25,794 nucleotides of DNA from a virus (IMGVR_UViG_3300019458_000081:1-25794); one strand, 5' to 3'; numbered from the stretch's first letter, positions 15,083 through 22,890 are shown. Made by a program: numbers and translations. The notes: generated from the sequence alone by a model not told the origin.

Positions 15083-17008
15083 ATGGTTGAAATACTTCGA
15101 AATAATCCGTCTACGACTCTTAATGGTGCCATAAATTCTACTGTAACTTCTTTAATTGTAACTTCTGCAACTGGATTTCCTACTACTGGTGATTTTAGGA
15201 TAAGAATTGATAATGAAATCATTTTAGTAACATCAGTATCGGGGACTACATTTACTGTTATTAGAGCCGTAGAAGAATATCAAGGAACTCAAACTGCTGT
15301 CTCACATTCTAATGGTGCAGCAGTAACTTTGGTTTTAAGTCAGCATGGATTGTCTGATTTTATTCAAGTTGAAACTGGTGGTATTACTATGGGTAGCTTG
15401 GGTACTCCAGCTACTCCGACTGTAACACCACAAGGAACAACTGGGGCAACTACTTGGACGTATAAAATAGTTGCCAAAAATGCTAGCGGTAATTCGACTG
15501 CGGCTGGATCAGCTGGATCAACTAGTACCGGAAATGCTACTTTGACTAGTAGCAATTTTAATAGAATAACTTGGATAGAATTAAATAGAGCCACAAGCTA
15601 TGATATATATAGAACAGTAGCAGGTGGAACACCATCTACAATAGGTAAAATAGGCAATACAAGTAATACTACATTTGATGATACAGGTTTAGCGGGTGAT
15701 TCTGCTACTGCACCATCTGTAGATAAATCATATTATAGTGGTGTTAATACTGCTACTCCAGGAGTTGAATGGGATGTAACTGGAAGTGGTAGATATTCGG
15801 TTGGTTTGGTTGTAGGTTTTGCTGGAACTCCATCAGCTGATATTATTCAAATAGGTGATTCAAATTTCTATATTGATTTTAATATTACTGCAATTGGACC
15901 TGGAATCAATTTCGATTCAGGGGATTATTTACAATATGATAGAGCCACAAACACATTTACTATCTTAACAGGAAGTTCTTCTAGATTTTCTCTTAATTCT
16001 TCAGGAGTAAATATATTTCAAGGATTAAGAGTAGGTTTTAGTGGAAATCCTGCTGCAATTACAAGATTAGAAGTAACAGATTCGACTTTTTATTTGGAAG
16101 TGCAAAGTGGTGTTTCAACTATTTTATTAGATACTGGAGATTATTTTAGTTATACTCGTAGTACTAATACATTAGAATTTTTAATAGGTGCAAATACATT
16201 ATGGAAATCTACTTCATCTGATTTTGATTCAATTGCTGCATATAAAGGGATGTCAGTTGATTATAATACAGTTTCCAGTGATAGTTTTGGAATGTTATGG
16301 TATCAAGGAAATAATTCAGTAGCAAGAGCATATTATGTCTTTATGGATATGAATGCTCAGGCTTTTAGAGTAGTCGGAAATACAACTGGTTCAGAAGTTG
16401 AATGGGCAAATATAAGTGATACAAGTGGTTGGGCTGCTGCATCCGGCTCTCCATTTAAAGATAATATTAAGACAATAACACAGCAACAATTAAATTATCT
16501 TTTTAAGTCTATAATTAATGTTCCTCTTAGAACTTATAGACGTAGAGATGATGTTACACAATCGTTAGAATTTGGTATATTAGCTGAAGAAATATTACCA
16601 GAAATTCTCTCTGCAAAGAATAAAGAATTTATTCAACCAGTTAAATGGTTAGGTGTTCTTACAGCTTTGGTGCAGTCGCTTGCTGTAAGAGTAGCAAGAT
16701 TAGAGGGGAATCCTATAGTATGGGAAGCTGAATTAAAATTAAGAGTAACTGCTGGAATGATGGGACGTGCGCGTGGTCTTTTTGATACTAGACAAAGATT
16801 CATATCTTCTAATGAAATGATTCCAGATCATTTCTTTTATGGGGAAATGTTTTTTGACTCTTTGTCTAATATAGGATTAGACGGAATAAATGATTTAAAT
16901 CGGAATGTAGAATTGGTTATAGCTACGCTTGAATTTGGACCTGATGCCAATGTAGATGTAGAACCTACTATGACTTTTGATTCCAAGTCAGGAATTGACA
17001 ATGAGTAG
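15083..17008 (+). CDS. Tail fibre with S74-type intramolecular chaperone domain
   Basis: 641 aa. Residues 1-95: beta-rich attachment module shared with 4402-5394 (GFPTTGDFRIRIDNEIILV, GTTFTVIRA). Residues about 115-215: an FnIII-like domain (TPTVTPQGTTGATTW, TYKIVAKNASGNST, YDIYRTVAGG). Residues about 225-440: repeated beta shaft units (RYSVGLVVGFAG, DSNFYIDFNI, GDYLQYDRATNTFTIL; second copy GDYFSYTRSTNTLEFL). Residues about 454-545: a peptidase S74-like chaperone, S454-GSPF-K459-DNIKTI, FGILAEEILPEIL, ALVQSLAVRVARLEG. S74 domains trimerise fibres and self-cleave before the Ser. The Ser-x4-Lys spacing is kept, but the usual Asp and Arg are replaced. About 95 further residues follow, which is unusual. 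Confidence 0.75.
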   Translation: MVEILRNNPSTTLNGAINSTVTSLIVTSATGFPTTGDFRIRIDNEIILVTSVSGTTFTVIRAVEEYQGTQTAVSHSNGAAVTLVLSQHGLSDFIQVETGGITMGSLGTPATPTVTPQGTTGATTWTYKIVAKNASGNSTAAGSAGSTSTGNATLTSSNFNRITWIELNRATSYDIYRTVAGGTPSTIGKIGNTSNTTFDDTGLAGDSATAPSVDKSYYSGVNTATPGVEWDVTGSGRYSVGLVVGFAGTPSADIIQIGDSNFYIDFNITAIGPGINFDSGDYLQYDRATNTFTILTGSSSRFSLNSSGVNIFQGLRVGFSGNPAAITRLEVTDSTFYLEVQSGVSTILLDTGDYFSYTRSTNTLEFLIGANTLWKSTSSDFDSIAAYKGMSVDYNTVSSDSFGMLWYQGNNSVARAYYVFMDMNAQAFRVVGNTTGSEVEWANISDTSGWAAASGSPFKDNIKTITQQQLNYLFKSIINVPLRTYRRRDDVTQSLEFGILAEEILPEILSAKNKEFIQPVKWLGVLTALVQSLAVRVARLEGNPIVWEAELKLRVTAGMMGRARGLFDTRQRFISSNEMIPDHFFYGEMFFDSLSNIGLDGINDLNRNVELVIATLEFGPDANVDVEPTMTFDSKSGIDNE

Positions 17009-17017
17009 GAAATCATT

Positions 17018-18001
17018 ATGGCCTACACAGGTATTTTGGGATTAAGTGGGCCAGGTGATTTTGCTTTAACTGGCTTAGATCAAGGTACAAATAAAGATCG
17101 AGTCACTCAATTAGTACTGGAAACATTAGCTAAATATACTGCAAAGGCTAGAATAACTCAATCAATAATAGAAGTATTATCAAGTAGAGCTGCAAAGGCC
17201 AGAATAACACAGCAACCTATAGAGGTATTAGCTAATTATACTGCAAAATCTAGACATACTCAAATAGTAATAGAAGTTCTTAGAAGTACTAATGATGTAT
17301 TCAATGAAACTTTAACTTTAATAGCAAATGCAAATGTAATTTTTGATGTTGTAGGCATATTTGAACCAAGTAATATTTTCAATGCCACTGGTAATTTTAT
17401 ATTAGATTCAAATAATGATATAACAAATTCCTTATCTTTAATTAATATAAATGATTTTCAATTATCACCAGAAAATAATTTAATAACATTACTTTCTTTA
17501 GGTCAATTTGCAACTGATGATTGTATATCAGCAACACCTGTATCTGCATTAAATTTAAGACGAAGTTCTATAATATTTGAATATTCACATTTATTAGAAG
17601 CAACAATAATACTATGTCATAGATTACCACAGGGGGATTCAATAAGTTCATTTTGTATTTCATGCTTAAATAATAAAGAAATACCGAAAGCATTATTTGA
17701 AATTGCCAATGAAGTTTTTGATGATAATATAAATTTAGATTCAAGTGCTGGTTTCTTCCCTGAACTTAGAAAAAGTGAAATATTTTTTGCTGCAAGTGTA
17801 ACTTATAATTTAAGTATTATATTATGTCATAGATTACCTGCTGGGGATGCAATTGGTTCTTTTGCTGTTTCTGAATATAAAAATAGAATAATACCTGATA
17901 TTATTTTTGATTCTGATCTTAGTGCTAATTTCATTTTTAGAAGGACTCTGTCACCGATTGGTACCAGAACTGGTAGTCGTCAAATTCATCAATGGGGTTA
18001 A
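17018..18001 (+). CDS. Virion protein with RxTQ/VEVL and beta-strand repeats
   Basis: 327 aa, preceded by TAGGAAA at about 17006. A short Gly-rich start is followed by four R-[VIH]-TQ-x-x-[IL]-E-x-L units (about residues 28-91), the same repeat as in 6454-8667. Next come beta-strand repeats (ETLTLIANANVIFDVVGIFEPSNIF) and two related segments IILCHRLPQGDSISSF and IILCHRLPAGDAIGSFAV, which vary the DAIS theme. It ends with a basic tail (PIGTRTGSRQIHQWG) and lacks the shared C-terminal domain of the other RxTQ protein. Role unknown; probably a tail or fibre component that uses the RxTQ region as an interaction surface. Confidence 0.58.
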   Translation: MAYTGILGLSGPGDFALTGLDQGTNKDRVTQLVLETLAKYTAKARITQSIIEVLSSRAAKARITQQPIEVLANYTAKSRHTQIVIEVLRSTNDVFNETLTLIANANVIFDVVGIFEPSNIFNATGNFILDSNNDITNSLSLININDFQLSPENNLITLLSLGQFATDDCISATPVSALNLRRSSIIFEYSHLLEATIILCHRLPQGDSISSFCISCLNNKEIPKALFEIANEVFDDNINLDSSAGFFPELRKSEIFFAASVTYNLSIILCHRLPAGDAIGSFAVSEYKNRIIPDIIFDSDLSANFIFRRTLSPIGTRTGSRQIHQWG

Positions 18002-18003
18002 TT

Positions 18004-18714
18004 ATGGCAGTATTAAGAAAGAAAACCCCATATAGACGATTATTCGTGATGATTGATTCGAGTAATCATGTGGATGGTAAGATTGGTGCTAGTCCAGTAG
18101 TTATGTTAGGTAAATCAGGTGCAGCTTTTGCTTCCCCAGAAGGTAGTGTTAGTGAAATATCAAATGGTTGGTATTATATTGATCTAACTGTCAATGATAC
18201 AAATACTATTGGAGATTTAGGGTATAAGATTACAGGGACAGGAGCCGATCCTACAGATTTTATTGATCAAATTGATTATTTTACAATTTTTGAGGAAGAT
18301 TTAGATTTAGAAAGTATTAATGGGTTAACTTTTGCTTCTACACAAATATTTGGTCCAAGTATAACATTTGTAGTCACAGCAGGAAATAGTCATTCTATAT
18401 TAGCTACATTTCAGCCAATAATAACATTTACTACTAATGTTAATATTATTTCAAATTCTGATGGTATTTTTGAACCACAATCAAATTTCAATAGTACAGC
18501 GGGTTTTATATTGGGACCAAATAATGTAATAGAATTAGCAACAGGTTTAGATGGAATAGCAAGTATAACATTTTTTGGTGGAACTGGTTTCTTCTTTTTA
18601 TTGACTTTAAATGCAACAACTGATATCGGATTGGTAAATACAATGAAAATGTATCCTATAATAAGATACGTAGTGCATCAATGGATTATTATTTTTGAGG
18701 GAGAAGTAATATGA
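18004..18714 (+). CDS. Beta-rich virion protein
   Basis: 236 aa from ATG 18004; an in-frame ATG at 17992 would overlap the previous gene. The N-terminal about 90 residues (TPYRRLFVMIDSSN, AAFASPEGSVSEISNGWYYI, DLTVNDTNTIGDLGYKIT) form a module common in phage virion proteins, typically in tail, baseplate or fibre proteins. From about 100 onwards it carries the window's beta-strand repeats (IFGPSITFVVTAG, IFEPQSNFNSTAGFILGPNNVIE). Its stop overlaps the next start (ATGA). No hydrolase motif is visible. Likely a structural adhesin component. Confidence 0.6.
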   Translation: MAVLRKKTPYRRLFVMIDSSNHVDGKIGASPVVMLGKSGAAFASPEGSVSEISNGWYYIDLTVNDTNTIGDLGYKITGTGADPTDFIDQIDYFTIFEEDLDLESINGLTFASTQIFGPSITFVVTAGNSHSILATFQPIITFTTNVNIISNSDGIFEPQSNFNSTAGFILGPNNVIELATGLDGIASITFFGGTGFFFLLTLNATTDIGLVNTMKMYPIIRYVVHQWIIIFEGEVI

Positions 18715-19148
18715 TCCCTTATATTAGTGTAGAAGATGCTGATGATTATTTTGAAGAAAAAGTAAATACTATATTATGGACGGAGACTGATCCTGCTGAA
18801 AAATTGAAAGCATTAAAAGATGCGACTAAAAGAATTGATCGTCTCAATTTTTCAGGAGAAAAAGCTGATCCTGACCAAGAACTTCAATTTCCTAGAGGAA
18901 TTGATATTTTAGTACCAGAAGATATACAAAAGGCATGTTGTGAAATAGCTTTCAAGTTGTTAGATGGAATTGATGTAGATATGGAAGTTGATAACTTACA
19001 AGTAGAACAACAATCTTACCATAGCGTGAGAACTTCATATAATAGAGAACATATTCCAGAATATCTTCGAGCCGGAATACCTAGTGCATTGGCTTGGAGT
19101 TATTTGGTTCCTTATTTAAGAGATCCAAGAGAAATTAAGGTGAATTAA
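18711..19148 (+). CDS. Head-tail adaptor (head completion), DnaT-like/gp6-like family
   Basis: 145 aa. Begins IPYISVEDADDYFEEK, the signature of a phage family often labelled 'DnaT-like ssDNA binding protein' but placed with head-completion/adaptor genes. Continues with LKALKDATKRIDRLNFSGEKA, LQFPRGI, IQKACCEIAFKLLDG and a C-terminal AWSYLVPYL. The all-helical bundle with an extended C-terminal arm fits the adaptor ring under the portal. It starts inside the end of the previous gene (ATGA) with GGGAGAAG upstream. Here the adaptor lies before the scaffold and capsid genes instead of after them, which is unusual but not unknown. Confidence 0.75.
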   Translation: MIPYISVEDADDYFEEKVNTILWTETDPAEKLKALKDATKRIDRLNFSGEKADPDQELQFPRGIDILVPEDIQKACCEIAFKLLDGIDVDMEVDNLQVEQQSYHSVRTSYNREHIPEYLRAGIPSALAWSYLVPYLRDPREIKVN

Positions 19149-19654
19149 TGGGTAAAAGATTACCATTTTTTCCTACTTCCATTTGGGATGGTTCCGGAGA
19201 AAATAGACCTGCTCCAGTGGAATTAATTGACAGTAGTCCTGATTTCGATGATTGGGATCAGATGACTGCTGAAGTTATTTCATTAGAAGTTCAAGTAGGC
19301 GGTCTTTTAGTTTCTACTAATCTTGAGGAATGGCAAGATTTTTCGTCTCTTTCTAATAATTGGACAAATAAAACTGGATATACTGCAAGTTATAAGAAGT
19401 GGGGAAGCTTAATAAAAGTTAGAGGCGCAGTTGTTCCAGGTACCATTACTGATGGGACGACAATTACTACTCTTCCAGTTGGTTTTAGACCGGCACATAT
19501 ATTAAGTTTTCCTGTTGTTGGAAGTGAAGTAGACGCAGAAGATGTGAATGCAAAAGTAGTCATTGGCACGGATGGTACAATAAAGATTTATAATCTAACT
19601 AGCACTACTGTTAGTATAGATCTGTCAACAATTATTTTCTTTGATGATGAATGA
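19148..19654 (+). CDS. Virion protein with receptor-binding-like C-terminal domain
   Basis: 168 aa. Starts on the previous stop (TAATG). The N-terminal part is acidic and rich in Asp and Trp (DSSPDFDDWDQMTAEVISLEV). The C-terminal about 105 residues, with WQDFSSLSNNWTNKTGY, YKKWGSLIKVRGAVVPGTI, TLPVGFRPAHIL and a terminal beta strand, match the pattern of a small beta-sandwich found at fibre or baseplate tips of many phages and used there for receptor binding or trimerisation. Coupled to the adaptor gene by overlap. Probably a head- or tail-surface protein; a direct receptor role is an inference. Confidence 0.6.
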   Translation: MGKRLPFFPTSIWDGSGENRPAPVELIDSSPDFDDWDQMTAEVISLEVQVGGLLVSTNLEEWQDFSSLSNNWTNKTGYTASYKKWGSLIKVRGAVVPGTITDGTTITTLPVGFRPAHILSFPVVGSEVDAEDVNAKVVIGTDGTIKIYNLTSTTVSIDLSTIIFFDDE

Positions 19655-19663
19655 GGTTTTAGT

Positions 19664-20476
19664 ATGATTTTTAATCAGTTATTGAAGAGTCGGTGGGTTA
19701 ACATTTATGAAGATCCTCCTGAAGAAGAGGATAAAGGTGAGGAGGAAAAAAAGGAGACCCCACCTGTAATTGATGATGAAGATAAGCCAGTTCACAGCCA
19801 AAAGAGACTTAATAGTATTATGGCTGAAGAAAAGCGTAAATATAATAAAGAAAAAGATGCTCTTATTGCTCAACTTGGAGAACTTAAGAAGAGCAAAGGT
19901 TTAAGTGAAAAAGAGAAGTCTGATTTACAAGCTAGAATTGAAGCTCTTGAAAATTCTAAGCTTACTACAGAGCAGCTTGCTGCTAAAGATAAAGACAAGC
20001 TTATTAAAGAGCGTAAGGAAATCGAGGAACGACTTACGAAGGAACGTGATACCTGGCAAAGCCGATATACTCAATCTACTATTGAGCGAGCCATATTGGA
20101 CGCGGCAGGGACTAATGACGGATATGACCCAGAACAATTTATTGCGATTCTGGGGCCTAATACTCGTTTAGTCGAGGGACAGGATGAAGATGGCAATCTG
20201 ACAGGTGTCTTCATTCCTTCTGTTAAATTCAAGGATGTTGATAAGGAAGGGAAACCTATTACTCTGGAATTGTCAGTTCCAGAGGCCGTAAAACGGATGA
20301 AAGATATTTCGCGTTTTGCGAATTTATTCAAATCCGGTGCTACTGGTGGCTTGGGCGCTGGTCGCGATGGTGGAGCAGCTGAAAAGAAATCTGTGAAAAA
20401 TCCGTATTCTTTGTCTCCTGCTGAATTTCGCGAGTGGCGTAAGTCTCAGGGAATTAATTCCAAACAATTTCGATAA
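19664..20476 (+). CDS. Capsid scaffolding protein
   Basis: 270 aa, directly upstream of the major capsid gene. Strongly charged and helical: acidic Glu/Asp/Pro run at about 14-40, then a long coiled coil at about 45-145 (MAEEKRKYNKEKDALIAQL, KSDLQARIEALENS, KLIKERKEIEERL). After a middle segment with FIAILGPNTRLVEGQDEDG comes a Gly-rich linker and a C-terminal LSPAEFREWRKSQGI helix-turn-helix tail, the expected site for capsid binding in scaffolds. Scaffold directs prohead assembly and then leaves. No separate prohead protease was recognised, in line with a P22-like coat that is not cleaved. Confidence 0.82.
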   Translation: MIFNQLLKSRWVNIYEDPPEEEDKGEEEKKETPPVIDDEDKPVHSQKRLNSIMAEEKRKYNKEKDALIAQLGELKKSKGLSEKEKSDLQARIEALENSKLTTEQLAAKDKDKLIKERKEIEERLTKERDTWQSRYTQSTIERAILDAAGTNDGYDPEQFIAILGPNTRLVEGQDEDGNLTGVFIPSVKFKDVDKEGKPITLELSVPEAVKRMKDISRFANLFKSGATGGLGAGRDGGAAEKKSVKNPYSLSPAEFREWRKSQGINSKQFR

Positions 20477-20490
20477 TAATAGAGGTTAAG

Positions 20491-22831
20491 ATGTATACTT
20501 TTCTGAAGACAGTTGAATTCACGTGCCACGAAAATACTGTGGACGCTTTTAATCCACAAATGTGGGCATCATTTTTTTACCCCTCTTGCTAGTGATAGTA
20601 AGATGAAAAGCGTGCTATTTGCTGGAAACTCCTCTTGAATTTTGCAAAATTCAAAAAGGCTAACATCACTCATTAGGTAACAAAATGTTAGTATGGGACA
20701 ATCAGCAGGCAACCAGTTGGTTCATTGGTATTCTTGAGGCTGAAGGACATTTTAATAAAAGAGATAAATGTATTGTAATAACTAACACAGATAGTGATAT
20801 AATCAATGAATGTGTTAGGTATTTGAATTCTTTATTGTTGTTTCCTATGGAAAGCCAAGAAAAATTGTCTAGTGGTAAAATATCCTATATAATTAGGATA
20901 CCGACCACTGAGACTAAATTGCTTTATTATCATATTATTAATAAAATGGAATGTCGGACACAAGAATACCAAAGAATAATGGGTGCCTCAGAGACTATAC
21001 GCACGCCAACTATTGATCTGCATTGGCTCATTGGACATTGGGAAGGTGAAGGTTGTTTGTCTTTGAGTAGACAACAACGTATTAAAAATATTCACTATCT
21101 ACCTGAAAGCAAAACTGTTAATACTAATCATAATATGATTAGTAAAGTTAGAAAAACTTTGAATTCATTAAATATTCCATATTATATAAAGGATTATGAT
21201 GGAGTGTTTCCACGTAAGCCTTACCAGAGACTTACTTGTACAGGAATGAAACGTTGTAATTATTTTTTAGAAGCTACAAAAGATTTGTGGAGATCTTCTA
21301 GAAATATAAAACGTTCAAAGTTGCTTTCAGATTTTATTGATAGTAGATTAAGTAAATCTCAATGTGAACCATATACTGAGCTAGAGCATGATATTTATTA
21401 TCAGCTTAAAAGATTAAATAGTTGATGAGATAGTCCGAGCTTGCAGCGAAACTGCAAGAAAATAGCAGAAATGACTATTTCCTTTGATTTGAAATCAAAG
21501 AGTAACAAAACTGACAAGAATCCCTTGCGATTCTAGAAGAAAACATGGTGGCGGCTCAGCTTATCCATCGTGATTTTTCTGATATAGTTCAACAATTTGG
21601 TGATACTGTTAATACCCGTCGTCCGGGTGAATTTGTTGCCAAGCGTAAAGGCAATGCTGATGAAGTTACTATTCAAGACGCAACTGCAACTAATGTTGCT
21701 GTGAAGCTTAATCAATGGGTTTATACATCATTCATGATTAAGGATGGTGAAGAGAGTAAGGCTTTCAAGGATTTGGTTGCTGAGTACATGGCTCCTGCCA
21801 TGCTTGCTCAGGCTCGACATGTTGATCAAGTTATTCTTGGTCAATATGCTCAATTCCTTGAAAACAATTTCGGTTCCTTGGGTGGCTTGACACCTTCGAC
21901 TGCTAAGACTTATATTCTTGGCACGCGTAATGTTATGAATAAGAATAAGGCTTACATGCAGAATCGCAACCTTATTCTAACGCCGAATAGTGAAACTTCT
22001 ATACTTGGACTTGACTTATTCTTGGCCGCTCAGGATGTTGGTGATAATGGTACAGCTTTACAAGAGGCTGCTTTGGGTCGAAAGTTAGCATTCGATATGT
22101 ATATGGCCCAGAATATGGCCACTGTGCTTACAGGTAATACCACTTCACTTGGTGCACTGAATGAGGCTGGTTCAGTTGGTGAAACTGTATTGGATGTTGA
22201 CGGTTTCACTGGTGCTGTTAGCACTGGTGGATGGTTAACGATTGCTGGTGATGATACCCCATATCGTGTTGCTGCTCATACTGAGACCCTTGGTAATACT
22301 ACACAGATTACTTTGCATACTGGTCTTCGTTATGCTGTACTTGATAATGCTGTTGTTACTTTCTATGTGCCAGGTGCAATTAATTTCGTGGCTGGTTATG
22401 ATGAGGGGTATGACAAAGAGATCGTTGTAGATGGTTTCACTGTTGCTCCTCAGGTAGGTCAATTAGTTAGCTTTACTAATGACAATGCCACTAGCCCAAT
22501 TTATACTATTATTGGTGTAACTGGTTTGGTTGGCATTACTTTGGATCGGCCTTTGGAGGCAGATATTGCTAATAATGATGAAGTTAATATCGGCCCAGCC
22601 GGTGAATATAATCTTGCATTCCACCGTAATGCTATGACAATGGTTATTCGTCCTCTGGCTGCACCTAAGGAGGGGACTGGTGCTCGTTCTACAGTTGTTA
22701 ATTACAATGGACTGTCAATGCGTGCGACTATTACTTATGATGGTCGTAAGCAAGGGCACTTAGTCACGCTTGATATGCTTTTTGGTATCAAGGTTTTGGA
22801 CGAAAATCTTGCTGCTGTTATGTTTGGTTAA
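20491..22831 (+). CDS. Major capsid protein (P22-like HK97 fold), split by a group I intron
   Basis: Proposed join(20491..20573, 21514..22831), 466 aa; a 5' splice site at 20576 also keeps frame. Exon 1 begins at ATG 20491 with AGAGG at 20481-20485 and encodes MYTFLKTVEF ... FNPQMWAS before running into a stop at 20590 inside the intron. Exon 2 continues QESLAILEENMVAAQLIHRD, and a stop codon covers 21512-21514 if unspliced. The ATG at 21545 would give a protein lacking 38 N-terminal residues. Coat features: NTRRPGEFVAKRKG, WVYTSFMIKDGEE, AEYMAPAMLAQARHVDQ, MNKNKAYMQNRNLILTPNS, and a C-terminal LDMLFGIKVLDENLAAVMFG. Residues about 249-316 are an inserted beta module shared with the tail tube protein. 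Codons are less AT-biased than in the fibre genes. Confidence 0.88.
20574..21513 (+). ncRNA. Group I intron in the major capsid gene
   Basis: About 940 nt; the 5' edge is uncertain by 3 nt (splice after 20573 or 20576). P4: GCTG 20621-20624 with CAGC 20703-20706, in TGCTGGAAA and CAATCAGCAGG. P7: GACTAT 20993-20998 in CCTCAGAGACTA with ATAGTC 21430-21435 in ATAGTCCG. P8: CTTGCAG 21440-21446 with CTGCAAG 21452-21458. A P9-type hairpin, CTTTGATTTGAAATCAAAG at 21482-21500, precedes the end AGTAACAAAACTG, with final G 21513. A perfect hairpin lies at 20635-20654. Core sequences match the intron at 10410. The endonuclease ORF runs through P4 and P7, inserted mainly between the two halves of P7. 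Confidence 0.88.
20685..21425 (+). CDS. Intron-encoded LAGLIDADG homing endonuclease
   Basis: 246 aa, the size of a monomeric two-motif enzyme. Motif 1: W12-F-I-G-I-L-E-A-E20-G21; motif 2: W114-L-I-G-H-W-E-G-E122-G123. The acidic residues E20 and E122 are the expected metal-binding pair at the domain interface; Glu in place of Asp is common. It should cut intronless capsid alleles near the exon junction and so spread the intron. The 5' end of the ORF contains the intron's P4/Q segment and codons for GASETIRTP contain the R segment of P7, so coding and ribozyme sequence overlap. No Shine-Dalgarno is obvious; expression may depend on intron structure or phage timing. Confidence 0.9.
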   Translation: MLVWDNQQATSWFIGILEAEGHFNKRDKCIVITNTDSDIINECVRYLNSLLLFPMESQEKLSSGKISYIIRIPTTETKLLYYHIINKMECRTQEYQRIMGASETIRTPTIDLHWLIGHWEGEGCLSLSRQQRIKNIHYLPESKTVNTNHNMISKVRKTLNSLNIPYYIKDYDGVFPRKPYQRLTCTGMKRCNYFLEATKDLWRSSRNIKRSKLLSDFIDSRLSKSQCEPYTELEHDIYYQLKRLNS

Positions 22832-22837
22832 CTTGTT

Positions 22838-22872
22838 CAGGGTGTCTATGATTTTGAATCATAGACACCCTG
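22838..22872 (+). terminator. 16-bp perfect hairpin after the capsid gene
   Basis: 22838-22853 pairs perfectly with 22857-22872 across the loop TTG, 6 nt after the capsid stop. The sequence following (CATCTTGAGG) is not T-rich, so it is a poor intrinsic terminator; it may instead stabilise the capsid mRNA 3' end or be a processing site. Being GC-poor in the apex and GC-rich at the base, it should fold stably. Confidence 0.6.
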
Positions 22873-22890
22873 CATCTTGAGGGCTTAAAT

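Noticed and set aside
21545-22831. Capsid gene starting at ATG 21545
   Set aside because: The frame is open upstream to the intron border and encodes a good capsid N-terminal helix; no Shine-Dalgarno precedes 21545.
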